Shown: in pieces, positions 8,503-18,300 of the stretch
How the letters are laid out: the number at the start of each line of letters is the position of its first letter
Position numbering within the stretch: the first letter of the stretch is position 1
Source: Rheinheimera salexigens
Lineage (GTDB): Bacteria > Pseudomonadota > Gammaproteobacteria > Enterobacterales > Alteromonadaceae
Length of the DNA: 54,482 nucleotides
Reading direction: 5' to 3'
Assembly: GCF_001752395.1 (NCBI RefSeq)
Contig: NZ_MKEK01000001.1
Span: 3,384,442-3,438,923 of the forward strand
Notes under the pieces: model-generated
Seen by the model: only the letters and a program-made list of their open reading frames with translations
What the model was told of the DNA's origin: nothing
Databases searched by the model: none
Program-made: the position numbers and the translations under genes

Positions 8503-8890
8503 GAATCATAGTTTATAAGGTGTATATAAGATCGGAGCACAACCTAATAAGTATCATAACACTAAGGTGTAAGTGTATGCTCCAATCCGCTTATCTTATT
8601 TGACGATGTCCATTTCATCAAGCAGATTCTGTGCACCATCAACATACTGCATTAACCACAATACATAACGGATAATAGCGGCTACCAATATGAATTTTAG
8701 CTAAGTTATCCACGTTCATTGCCAAGGTGCAACAGCAATCGGCTTACTGGCTAAATTCGCGCTGAAGCGCTTAAAATGGGGTCGTAGCTAATTAATAAAA
8801 AGTTAACACACTGCCAAAGACAATTGCAGCAAATTGTTCTACTCTAGTGATAACAAGCATATACCCACCTTAAATAATCAAGGTAACCTC
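8503..8890. other. Intergenic region with possible small ORF or remnant
   Basis: No firm gene. On the minus strand a TTG-initiated frame at 8688-8596 would encode 30 residues ending LMQYVDGAQNLLDEMDIVK, and an overlapping frame reads NLAKIHIGSRYYPLCIVVNAV. Together they look like protein sequence split by a frameshift, but neither has a ribosome binding site. The sequence ATGGGGTC near 8776 matches the arm of the inverted repeat at 9985-10054. Confidence 0.3.
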
Positions 8891-9979
8891 ATGAAAATTA
8901 AAACCATTGCCTATAGCGCCATCTTAGTTTCTGTTAGCTGGTTTAGCCAAGCTAACAATGCACAGAGTCAAACGACGCATCATCTGAATATAACTGAAGC
9001 AAATTCCCTAGTTAGCTTGCCATTACACTGTGTTGAAACGCCCTATCCGTATAAAACCGGCTATGTGTTAGGTAGTGCTGCAGACTTACAAGAACCTGCA
9101 GTGGTTCACCCCATTTTTTATGGCTGCTTTGATTGGCATAGTGCTGCCCATGGGTATTGGTCACTTGTCACCTTACTTAGTCAATTTCCTGATTTAGCCC
9201 AAGCCGCTGAGGTTAAAGCAGTATTACAACGTAATTTAACTAAAGAAAAAGTGGCTGCTGAAGTGGCGTTTTTCAGTAAAGATATTAATGCTTCTTTCGA
9301 GCGTACTTATGGCTGGGCGTGGTTATTAAAGCTGTCGCAAGAGTTACATGCTTGGCAAGATCCGATGGCGGCAGAATTAGCAGCGAACTTACAACCTTTG
9401 GCCGATCTTATCGTCACCCGCTATAACGCTTTTTTACCCAAACTGTTATACCCCATTCGTGTAGGAGAGCACTCTAATACCGCTTTTGGTTTAAGCTTTG
9501 CTTATGATTATGCCGTTAGCCAAAAAAATACCGAGCTAAAAAAGCTAATCACACAGCGCGCTAAAGACTACTTTATGCAAGATAAAAGCTGCCCTATTAC
9601 TTGGGAGCCAAGCGGTTTCGATTTTATTTCGCCCTGCTTAGAAGAAATGGGTTTAATGCAACGGGTATTGCCAGCAGAGCAATTTTTACCATGGCTAAAA
9701 ACTTATTTGCCCCAGTTAGCGAACCCTAAATATCAATTAGCCGTAGCCCAAGTAGGCGATCGCTCAGACGGTAAATTAGTCCACTTAGACGGCTTAAACT
9801 ATAGTCGCGCCTGGAACTTATATGCGTTAGCCAATAAATACCCGCGATACGCTCATTTAACAGCCGTAGCCGACAAACATGTTGCCCATGCCTACCCTAA
9901 CCTCATAGGTGACAGCTATGAAGGCGGCCACTGGTTAGGCAGCTTTGCTATTCATGCCCTAAACACCGCCCAAAAATAA
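8891..9979 (+). CDS. DUF2891 family exported protein
   Basis: The ATG at 8891 is chosen because the N terminus MKIKTIAYSAILVSVSWFSQANNAQ is a signal peptide and AAGG lies a few bases upstream; the upstream frame start at 8834 has neither. The mature protein of about 340 residues carries the DUF2891 pattern: HPIFYGCFDWHSAAHGYW early, FERTYGWAWLLKL, RVGEHSNTAFGLS, WEPSGFDFISPCLEE and a final GGHWLGSFA. The all-alpha fold is probably a glycan- or metabolite-acting barrel (inference). No enzymatic activity is established that I know of. Confidence 0.85.
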   Translation: MKIKTIAYSAILVSVSWFSQANNAQSQTTHHLNITEANSLVSLPLHCVETPYPYKTGYVLGSAADLQEPAVVHPIFYGCFDWHSAAHGYWSLVTLLSQFPDLAQAAEVKAVLQRNLTKEKVAAEVAFFSKDINASFERTYGWAWLLKLSQELHAWQDPMAAELAANLQPLADLIVTRYNAFLPKLLYPIRVGEHSNTAFGLSFAYDYAVSQKNTELKKLITQRAKDYFMQDKSCPITWEPSGFDFISPCLEEMGLMQRVLPAEQFLPWLKTYLPQLANPKYQLAVAQVGDRSDGKLVHLDGLNYSRAWNLYALANKYPRYAHLTAVADKHVAHAYPNLIGDSYEGGHWLGSFAIHALNTAQK

Positions 9980-9984
9980 CTAAT

Positions 9985-10054
9985 ATGGGGTCAGTACACA
10001 TTAATAGAGTGTTAAATTTTTATCCTACATTTTGTTAATGCACACTGACCCCAT
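9985..10054. repeat. 70-bp imperfect inverted repeat (REP/MITE-like)
   Basis: The left arm ATGGGGTCAGTACACATTAA (9985-10004) and right arm (10035-10054) are inverted copies differing only in three central bases, with a 30-bp AT-rich core. ATGGGGTCAG-type arms are characteristic of small dispersed elements associated with REP-type (Y1) transposases in Proteobacteria. It lies exactly between two convergent genes and could also terminate transcription. Half a copy (ATGGGGTC) occurs at about 8776. Confidence 0.6.
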
Positions 10055-10069
10055 TTTATGCTTTGCACA

Positions 10070-10924
10070 TTAGTTTTGCTGCTTTTGACGCAGCTGCTCT
10101 AGGTAAGTATATAAATGCTCTGTAAAAAAACCATGCATTAAAAAGCGTTGACCTAAATTCCACGGCCCCACTAAGTAATGCGGGTATTTGTTATAAGCCA
10201 TCTCTGTAAGGTTAGGGTTACCGACTAAGTCACCAATACGCTTTGCTATTGATTGATCTAGGTTAAAACCATTAATCGCATCGCGGTACTCTTCCCTAGT
10301 GAGTAAAAAGCAAAATAAACACATAAATAGTGCATGGGCGCTTTCAAAGTCGAGCCATTGGCTGCGCTTTTTGGTTAACTGAAACTGTGCCATATCAATG
10401 GGTTGCCAATGCTGCCAATTTAACTCTGTCGGCTTTAAGGGCTGAGCGGGATGATGCCAGCTGCCTAGCTCGGCGAATAGTCTAAATAACTCCTGATCAT
10501 GATCAACAAAACTAGCCTGCTGCATCTCTGCAATACTTTTTGGATACAGCTGTACCGGCGTAAAATCATGGTTGCTATCCTGCGGGCTATTGGCTGCTAG
10601 GAAATTAAGGATATTCGATTCAGTGGCGTAATGACGCAAAATAAGTAAGCTGGCTTCTTGGCTAACAAAGTGTGTGCAAAACCAGCAAATTAACTTTTGT
10701 AAGCTAGCATGAGCGCTAAACTGCGGTAACGGCAAGCGTTTAAAAAACCAAATAATATGTAGCAATACTGCAAAGATAAACTGCAGCAGTGGCCTAATCC
10801 CCCAGCGTAACGGGTTTTGTAAATCTTTAAGCCATAAATCTAACGCGGCTTGATCAATAGGCAGTGAGTTATCGTTAGCTATCGCTTGTAAATAAGCGCT
10901 AGGCTTGGCAGATTTAGTACTCAT
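10070..10924 (-). CDS. Unknown protein, last gene of DarB-type biosynthetic operon
   Basis: 284 residues, not recognised. A hydrophobic segment at about 48-63 (QFIFAVLLHIIWFF) suggests membrane association; the rest is soluble with many Trp and His. The motif DAINGFNLDQSIAKRIGDLVGNPNLTEMAYNKYPHYLVGPW lies in the C-terminal part and is probably the conserved core. The start overlaps the end of the diiron protein gene by 11 bp, implying translational coupling and a shared pathway. Both the membrane-bound role and a tailoring or transfer function are inference. Confidence 0.65.
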   Translation of the reverse strand: MSTKSAKPSAYLQAIANDNSLPIDQAALDLWLKDLQNPLRWGIRPLLQFIFAVLLHIIWFFKRLPLPQFSAHASLQKLICWFCTHFVSQEASLLILRHYATESNILNFLAANSPQDSNHDFTPVQLYPKSIAEMQQASFVDHDQELFRLFAELGSWHHPAQPLKPTELNWQHWQPIDMAQFQLTKKRSQWLDFESAHALFMCLFCFLLTREEYRDAINGFNLDQSIAKRIGDLVGNPNLTEMAYNKYPHYLVGPWNLGQRFLMHGFFTEHLYTYLEQLRQKQQN

Positions 10925-11600
10925 TATCCACCTCTTCTAATTGCAAACAATACAATCTAGCGGTAACCCGAGCCGTGCGCACTATTGCCTTAAGTTGCTC
11001 TGGGCTTTGACATAAACGATCAATTAACTGATATAACTTTTGCATATGGTCATCATCATTGGCACCGTGATAACGCATAAATTTGGTATAACTGCCATCA
11101 CCACTGGTGCTACTGTCTATCTGCTCGGCCCAGCTTGAGGCCATTTTCTGGCCTAAACCTTCAATAATCCACATCGCACCCAGTAAATCGACAGGGTTAG
11201 TTTGTCCGGCACGATACATTAAAAAGCCATGCAAGGCTTCAGTGCCAATATTACGGCCAGCTTGCTGAATAGTAGCCAATTCACCTCCCGCGGCGACAAA
11301 ATCTCGTTCGAGCATTTCATAATCACGATGCTCTTCGCGGGCGTGACCAATAATAACCGAACGTACATCACTAAAATCGCGATCAAAACTGGACGCACAA
11401 CGGCTAATCCAACGCGAGCCTTCAATAACCTGTTGCCGCCAATTCAGTAATAATTGGCAGTAATCCGCCTTGCTAAATTGTCCTCGTTCTAAGCGTTGAA
11501 TTAACGGTACTCGTCCTAGCTGACGCTCAAATTCAAACCATACACGCATTAAGGCTTGTAAACATTGCTGGCCTTGGGGGGTTAAAACCTGTTCCGACAT
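10914..11600 (-). CDS. TenA/haem-oxygenase-like diiron protein (HDO-type)
   Basis: 228 residues, all-helical. The C-terminal half contains H178-x3-D182-x2-H185 (HGANDDDH), the ligand pattern of haem-oxygenase-like diiron oxidases such as CADD. E147 (WIIEGLG), 31 residues before it, and the REEHRDYE segment (E89, E90, H91) are candidate remaining ligands; the first-helix spacing is not identical to CADD. HDO enzymes include UndA (alkene formation from fatty acids), SznF and BesC. Here it sits between a DarB-like ketosynthase and an unknown protein, so oxidation of an acyl-derived product is a reasonable inference. Confidence 0.75.
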   Translation of the reverse strand: MSEQVLTPQGQQCLQALMRVWFEFERQLGRVPLIQRLERGQFSKADYCQLLLNWRQQVIEGSRWISRCASSFDRDFSDVRSVIIGHAREEHRDYEMLERDFVAAGGELATIQQAGRNIGTEALHGFLMYRAGQTNPVDLLGAMWIIEGLGQKMASSWAEQIDSSTSGDGSYTKFMRYHGANDDDHMQKLYQLIDRLCQSPEQLKAIVRTARVTARLYCLQLEEVDNEY

Positions 11601-11628
11601 AGTTATTCCTTCCTAGCTTTTGCTGCCA

Positions 11629-12756
11629 TTAGTTGGCTTCTACCACCGTTAGTTGCATATAGGCATTATTAAACCGACCGCTCTCTGGCACCATACATAA
11701 AATAGTATCGCCGGTGTTATAGACTTGGGTGCGCCGAAACTCATCCAGCATAATAAAAATAGAGGCACAGCCAGTATTACCGCGGCTGTACAGGTTGCTA
11801 TACCACTTGTCTTCAGCAATGCCGACACCGGCGCGCTGCATCATGTCGAAAATTTTGCCACGAAAATAATGCGATGAATAATGACACAACACATGATCAA
11901 CCTTTTCTGGTTGCACCCGACCTTCGCTAATCAGTCGCAAGTAACCATCTACACCCAGCTTGACGATATTCTCTAATAACCGAACATCTTGGCGAATAAG
12001 CAAAGCGCCAGCGGCTTCTGCTGCTGCGTAAGTGGGGTAATCCTGCCAACTTTTGGCTTCGCCATTACTCTGCTGGATGCTAGAGTCCGTGGGATAACCG
12101 ACACTCATACATACTGGGTAAGCATCAGCATGAGAAAAGCTGCGGATCCAATCAATACGAAAACACTGGCCTCGTAGCTGTTGTTCTAATAACAGCGCGC
12201 CAGCCCCATCGGATAACATCCAACGTAGAAACTCAGCGTTAAAATCAACCTCAGCACCAGCTGCCTCATAACGGCTGGCTTTAAATAAACGTGATGTCAG
12301 CTCACTTGCTACAACCAAAGCATTGCTCTGCTCACCGGCTTTTAAATTGGTGTAGGCCGCTTTTAGCGCCATCATACTGCTGGAGCAAATACCATGACTG
12401 CTATGCAGCTCGATATTACTTAAGCCCAATTCTGCTTGCACCATAGAGCCAAAACCTGGCAATACAATATCACCTTGGCTAGTAGCAGCACTGAGCATAT
12501 TAATCTGGCGTTTACCTAAAAAACTAGTGCTTAAACAATGCTCTGCCGCCCGCGCAGCCATAGCGCTGTTAGAAATTAAAGTATTATGATTAGCATCCAT
12601 AGCGTAATGCCGAGTATGAATGCCATTAGACTGCAAAATGCGCCGTTTTAAGCGGCTCGGTTTACCATGCACCAAGCCCAATAACGGCTCTATTTGCTCA
12701 TTGTTAATGGCTGGACCGGGCAAAAAGCTACCGCTACTGGTAATAAATACATTCAT
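11629..12756 (-). CDS. StlD/DarB-family beta-ketosynthase (KAS III-like)
   Basis: 375 residues. The N terminus MNVFITSSGSFLPGPAINNE followed by LLGLVHGKPS matches the StlD/DarB branch of KAS III-like synthases, which condense acyl thioesters into cyclohexanedione precursors of dialkylresorcinols. A complete thiolase-fold triad is visible: C124 (HGICSSS), H292 (CHYSSH) and N327 (RGNTGCAS). The usual partner aromatase DarA is not in the window. It overlaps the upstream His-rich membrane protein gene by 4 bp and is followed 28 bp later by the diiron protein gene. Product unknown. Confidence 0.85.
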   Translation of the reverse strand: MNVFITSSGSFLPGPAINNEQIEPLLGLVHGKPSRLKRRILQSNGIHTRHYAMDANHNTLISNSAMAARAAEHCLSTSFLGKRQINMLSAATSQGDIVLPGFGSMVQAELGLSNIELHSSHGICSSSMMALKAAYTNLKAGEQSNALVVASELTSRLFKASRYEAAGAEVDFNAEFLRWMLSDGAGALLLEQQLRGQCFRIDWIRSFSHADAYPVCMSVGYPTDSSIQQSNGEAKSWQDYPTYAAAEAAGALLIRQDVRLLENIVKLGVDGYLRLISEGRVQPEKVDHVLCHYSSHYFRGKIFDMMQRAGVGIAEDKWYSNLYSRGNTGCASIFIMLDEFRRTQVYNTGDTILCMVPESGRFNNAYMQLTVVEAN

Positions 12757-13325
12757 GCCACTGCGGCCTTATTTTTTAATGCCACCACTAAGCAGCGTAA
12801 GTTCTCTTCCATATAGGGCAGTACACACACTACCGCCATAAAGCCAAGATAATACGGCAGATAACCCTCACCACCATGGGCATAAGGCATACGAATAAAG
12901 CTAAATTCGCCTTGCCAATCTAGCGTCAGCAGCTTAATAAATACTGGGTAGTTAATCACCACTATTAGCAGCAACATATACAAGGGTAACGTGGCCAAAT
13001 AGTTATGGGCATGCATTTCCCATACACTAATATGCCGCTTCGGCGCAGCATAATGCACGTCATAATGCGCAACAGCTTCGTGCGCCAGCCAAGCTGCCGT
13101 GCAAATTAATAAAATAAGCACATTAACCTTGAATAACAGACACAACAAAATAGGTACTGCCATTTGCAGTCCCATTAAGGAGTGAATAAGGGATTCTTTT
13201 AAACCGGAGGTGTGTTCAATACGGGTGGCGCGATGGCAGCACCAGTCGACAAAGCCGGCAATACCCCATAACGGTAAATACACATATAACATTAATTGAA
13301 TTAGCAGCTGATTAGTTTGCAACAC
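12753..13325 (-). CDS. His-rich polytopic membrane protein (fatty-acid-hydroxylase-like)
   Basis: 190 residues with about four membrane helices. His and acidic residues cluster on cytoplasmic-side loops: D27-x3-H31, E37-H38, H48, H82-x4-H87-x3-H91, H98, and E103-x-H105-x-H107. This resembles the multi-His metal site of membrane diiron hydroxylases/desaturases, although the spacing does not fit the canonical HX3H/HX2HH exactly. It is the first gene of the four-gene operon, and its stop overlaps the ketosynthase ATG (ATGA). Lipid oxidation is inferred. Confidence 0.65.
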   Translation of the reverse strand: MLQTNQLLIQLMLYVYLPLWGIAGFVDWCCHRATRIEHTSGLKESLIHSLMGLQMAVPILLCLLFKVNVLILLICTAAWLAHEAVAHYDVHYAAPKRHISVWEMHAHNYLATLPLYMLLLIVVINYPVFIKLLTLDWQGEFSFIRMPYAHGGEGYLPYYLGFMAVVCVLPYMEENLRCLVVALKNKAAVA

Positions 13326-13550
13326 CTTGCTCCTTCTGGTGCAAATACAGCCACTTACTATACATTAAGGTTAACTTTTTGTAACTAGCTATCTCTATGC
13401 TTACTTAACCTAAGCATATCAAGGCTTTCAGCTTGTCCAGCGCTATGCTGATTTATATACTAGACTCCCTTTTTAAATCTTGAAATGAGTAATACTTAAG
13501 ACTAGAACTAAAGCAGCTAAAACTTAGCCAAAGTATTACTGGAGCACAAC

Positions 13551-15233
13551 ATGACTTATCGTCTATTTTTTGTATTTATATGTTTAATTAGCAGCGTAGC
13601 TTGCACGTCTGAGCCAATACCAGCCGTGCCTGCTGATACAGGTGCGGGTGCCGTCGCATCGCCCGACCAATATGGGGCAACGGTAGCAGAGCAAGTATTA
13701 CGCAGTGGCGGCAATGCGGTTGATGCGGCAGTAGCAACCGCCTTTACTTTAGCCGTTACTTACCCTGAGGCGGGTAATATTGGCGGCGGTGGCTTTATGA
13801 CCATCTGGTTTGACGGCAAACCTTACTTTTTAGATTATCGCGAAACCGCACCCGCTGCTGCGCATCGTGATATGTATTTAGATAAAGATAAGCAAGTAAT
13901 TGCCGATTTAAGCTTAATTGGCGCTAAAGCCAGCGGGGTGCCAGGTACGGTTATGGGTTTATGGCAGGCGCATCAAAAGTTTGGCAGTTTACCTTGGGCA
14001 GAGTTAGTGCAACCGGCTATTCACTATGCGCAAACAGGTTACACTGTCACTGGCAATCAGTTTAAGTACCGAGGCGATTTACTACAGCAATTAGCAGGTA
14101 AAACTAATTTTTCTCAGTATTTTGGCGACATACAGGATAATGAAAACTTTGTGCAAACTGAGCTTGCCACCACACTACAGCGCATAGCCAAAGACGGTCC
14201 AACAGACTTTTATCAAGGCAAAACCGCACAGCTTTTAGTGGCACAAATGCAACGTAGCGAGGGTCTTATCACTTTAGACGATTTAGCCTCATATCAATCC
14301 ATCTGGCGTGAACCTGTCATCACTGATTGGCAAGGCTACCAAGTCGTTACTGCGCCACCACCAAGCTCTGGCGGTATTGCACTTAGCCAACTGCTGGGCT
14401 TAAAACAACGTTTAACCAGCCACTTTAACAATGTGGAATTAAATAGTACCCAGTACGTGCATTTAATCGCTGAAATAGAAAAACGCGTCTTTGCTGATCG
14501 CGCCGATTATTTAGGTGACCCTGGCTTTACCACAGTGCCGCAAACCCAATTATTAGACTCAGCCTATTTAGATAAACGTGCCAGCGATATTAATACCGTA
14601 CAGATCTCTGCCACCGCTAACATAAAACCTGGTTTAGAAGGCTATCACACTACCCATTTTTCGATATTAGATAAAGACGGTAATGCAGTGTCCAATACTT
14701 ACACCTTAAACCTAGAGTTTGGTAGCGGCGTGGTCGTTGAAGGCGCAGGCTTTTTACTGAATAACGAAATGGATGACTTTTCGGCTAAAGCCGGAGTACC
14801 CAATGCCTTTGGTGTTGTAGGTAGTGATGCCAATGCTATTGAGCCCGGTAAGCGCATGTTGTCGTCTATGGCCCCCACCTTACTACTTAAAGATAACCAA
14901 ATTGAGTTAGTGATTGGCACCCCTGGGGGCTCAACTATTTTTACTTCTATCTTTCAGGTGATTAATAATATCTATGATTACAATATGCCATTAGCCGATG
15001 CAGTGGCCGCACCTCGCTTTCACCATCAGTTATTACCTAAAGATCAAATTACTATGGAACCTTACGCCCAACTTACCCCTGAAGTACAGCAGGCGTTAGA
15101 GCAAAAAGGCTATAACTTAGTAACTCAAGGCTGGAATTTAGGCGATATACAAGCCATAAAAATGACAGACGGTAAGGTTGAAGCTGCAGCAGATCCCCGT
15201 TCACACGGCGTCGCTAAAGTGTTTAGTTACTAG
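13551..15233 (+). CDS. ggt: Gamma-glutamyltransferase (lipoprotein form)
   Basis: 560 residues. A lipoprotein signal peptide ends at ISSVAC (Cys19), so the enzyme is probably anchored in the periplasm. The N-terminal GGNAVDAAVATAFTLAVTYPEAGNIGGGGFM block and the YRETAPAAAHRDMYLD substrate-binding Arg are canonical. The autoprocessing nucleophile is T367 in YHTTHFSILD, with GSGVVVEGAGFLLNNEMDDF and GTPGGSTIF following. It cleaves the gamma-glutamyl bond of glutathione and gamma-glutamyl peptides. A single transcription unit, closed by the hairpin at 15299-15337. Confidence 0.95.
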   Translation: MTYRLFFVFICLISSVACTSEPIPAVPADTGAGAVASPDQYGATVAEQVLRSGGNAVDAAVATAFTLAVTYPEAGNIGGGGFMTIWFDGKPYFLDYRETAPAAAHRDMYLDKDKQVIADLSLIGAKASGVPGTVMGLWQAHQKFGSLPWAELVQPAIHYAQTGYTVTGNQFKYRGDLLQQLAGKTNFSQYFGDIQDNENFVQTELATTLQRIAKDGPTDFYQGKTAQLLVAQMQRSEGLITLDDLASYQSIWREPVITDWQGYQVVTAPPPSSGGIALSQLLGLKQRLTSHFNNVELNSTQYVHLIAEIEKRVFADRADYLGDPGFTTVPQTQLLDSAYLDKRASDINTVQISATANIKPGLEGYHTTHFSILDKDGNAVSNTYTLNLEFGSGVVVEGAGFLLNNEMDDFSAKAGVPNAFGVVGSDANAIEPGKRMLSSMAPTLLLKDNQIELVIGTPGGSTIFTSIFQVINNIYDYNMPLADAVAAPRFHHQLLPKDQITMEPYAQLTPEVQQALEQKGYNLVTQGWNLGDIQAIKMTDGKVEAAADPRSHGVAKVFSY

Positions 15234-15298
15234 TGCAGAGTTAATGTTTAGTGAGGAGTGTTTAGTGATGAGTAATTACTGAATAATTTTTAATGACG

Positions 15299-15337
15299 CT
15301 TAACCCCGCCAGCATTTACTGCTGGTGGGGTGTTAAG
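15299..15337 (+). terminator. Terminator hairpin after ggt
   Basis: AACCCCGCCAGCA and TGCTGGTGGGGTGTT form a GC-rich stem with one G-T pair and a four-base loop, 65 bp after the ggt stop. There is no strong T run. Placed between convergent ggt and the RND pump gene, it may serve both. Confidence 0.55.
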
Positions 15338-15382
15338 CCGCTAGGTTACTAGCTTAATTTAGATTAAATAATAGTAATAGTA

Positions 15383-18300
15383 TTAAGCTTTGTTAATTTT
15401 AAACCATAAGCTATATAACGCTGGCACAAATAATAAAGTTATCACCGTACCCACCGCGACACCCCCTATCAATACATACGCTAGCGGTCCCCAAAAGGTA
15501 TCGGTCGTTAAAGGTATAAAAGCAAATACCGCCGCCAGTGCGGTTAAAATAACTGGCCGAGCTCTTTGTACTGCTGCTTCGACAACAGCATCAAACGCGG
15601 CTAAACCTGCGGTAAAGTTATCGGTTACTTGCTGGGTTAATATTAAGGTATTACGCATTATAATACCGGCCAATCCTGTTAACCCCAACAATGCCACAAA
15701 GCCAAATGGCTGATTAAAGATCAATAATGCCAGTACTGCGCCTATTAAACCTAACGGCGCCGTAGCAATAACCATAAAGGTACCGGCGAAAGATCGCATC
15801 TGTAACATAATGAAAATCAGCATGGTGGCTAACATTAACGGCTGTAGTTTCTGAATTGACGCTTCGCCTCGGCCAGATTCTTGTAGCGAGCCACCCATTT
15901 CTATCCGATAGCCATCCGGTAACTGCTGGCGAATACTGGCAAACTGTTGCCATAGCGCCATACTGACATCATTAGGCTGAGCGCCTTGCAACTCAGCTTG
16001 TACGGCTAGCATATTTTCACGGTTATAACGTCTTAATACAGGTTGTTCATATACTACCGCCATTTCGCCAAGCTGACTTAGCGGCATCTTCTGACCCGAG
16101 GCAGATATAATCTCAACACTGTTTAAGCGGCTAGCAAATTGTTGCAACATTTTGCCATCTGCGCTGTCGGGTGGCGCTATAATCAAAGCCTTTGCCACCA
16201 CCTCTACGGTTCTTATATCTTGGCGTAAATGCGTTACCGTAACACCGGTAAGATAAAACTGTAATTGCTGCGACACTTGCTCTGCTGTTAAACCTAATTT
16301 AAACAATCGCTCGGTGTCTAAATTAAGTTTTAAGGTTGGAATTCGCTCATCCCATTCCAGATGTGGGTCCACCACATTGCCATGTTGTAGCATAATGTCT
16401 TGTAACTGGTAGCCAATGTTGCGCAATATTTGCGGATCGTCACCCAGTATTCTAAACGCGATGGGCCACACTACCGGTGGGCCAAATAGTAAGGCTTGCA
16501 CCCGAACTCGTGCTTCTGGAAAATCGCCACGATCAATCGCTTGCTGCAGTATGGCAATCACTTCATCCCGAGTCTGGGCATCATGATTTACAATCAATAA
16601 TTTAGCGAATGCAGGGTCGGGCATTTCTGGGTTAGCTGAGATAAAAAACCGTGGTGCACCGGCACCAATATAAGATGAATAGGTTTTTATTTGTGGCAAA
16701 TCTTTTAACAGTTTTTCTAGCTTAAGTACCGTTTGCTCGGTGACGGCAATGCTACTACCTTGTGGTAAAAAAACACTGACTAGCGCTTCAGGCCGATCAG
16801 AGCTGGGAAAAAACTGTTTTTGTACCAAAGTCGCCATAGCAAATGCCGAGATAAGTAATAAGCCCACAGTGCCTAACACCACGGTTTTGCGATGGACCAC
16901 GCACCAAGTAATAACATTTCTTAGTTTGATGTATCTTTTGGTCTGGTACTGATCCGTTGGTTGATGCTGTTTTAACTGGGCCGGTAGAAACTTAACACCC
17001 ATATAAGGCACAAAAAACACTGCGACTATCCACGACACTATTAAAGAAATAGCCAACACCCAAAATATATTACCGGCATACTCCCCTACACCCGATTTAG
17101 CAAAACCTATGGGTAAAAACCCGGCCACGGTAACCAAAGTACCGAACAGCATAGGTGCAGCCGTAACGGTCCAAGCATGGGAGGCCGCCCGCACTTTATC
17201 CCAACCTGCCTCTATTTTTACCAGCATCATTTCTACAGCTATAATGGCATCGTCCACCAATAAACCTAACGAAATAATTAAGGCACCTAGGGTTATTCGG
17301 TCTAGGTTGATATTCATCGCCAACATTATTAAAAACGTTAAACCCAGGGTCAGTGGCACCGCAATACCAACAATAATCCCCGCCCTTAAACCAATAGCGA
17401 ATATGCTTACTGCTATCACTACCGCGACCGCGACTAAAAACTTAATTTGAAATAGACTCACGGCACTGGATATAGCATCAGCCTGATTAGTTAACACTTG
17501 CAGCGAGAAGCCTAACGGCAGCTGCGTTTTTTCATCACTAATAAAGCTGTTTAAGCGCTCGCCGACTTCCAGACCATTAACGCCGGGATCTAACACCACC
17601 CCCAATAACATGGCATCTTGACCAGCAGCCCGCACTAGATAACTAGCAGGCTCTTCGTAACCGGTACGAATTTGGGCAATATCGGATAGACGAATTAATT
17701 CTGAGCCAGCCTGAATAGGCACATTTTTTAGCTGTTCAATATCGGCAAGGCTATTTTCTAAGCGAATAAACAAACGAGGGCCTGCGGTTTCCAATTGCCC
17801 TGCGGGTACTAAGCGGTTACTGGCTTGCACTGCCTGAAATACCGCTTCAGCAGTAATACCTAAGTTAGTGAGTTGGTCTGGTGCAAATTCAATAAAGACT
17901 TTTTCTGTGCGCTCGCCAATCAAGATCACTTTTTTCACGCCGTCGACTCGGTTTAACCTATCCCGCAGCTGTTCAATGTCGCGGGTTAAATTACGTAACG
18001 GCAAACCCGGTGCCGTCAGGGCAATTAAACTAAAATACACATCACCAAAGTCGTCGTTTACGATAGGACCAATCACACCTTCAGGTAAGCTAGCAACCTC
18101 TTCTTGCATCCGTTTGCGCACTTGATAAAACAAATCCTGAACTTGCTCTGCCGAGGTATATTCCTCAAACTCCACTTGAATGCTGGCTTGGCCTTGGCGG
18201 ATGGTGGTGTCTAGCTTGTACAGATAATCCACTTCTTTGATCCGCTTTTCCAACCGATCAACGACTTGTAGTCTTAGCTCCTCAGGTTGTGCGCCTGGCC

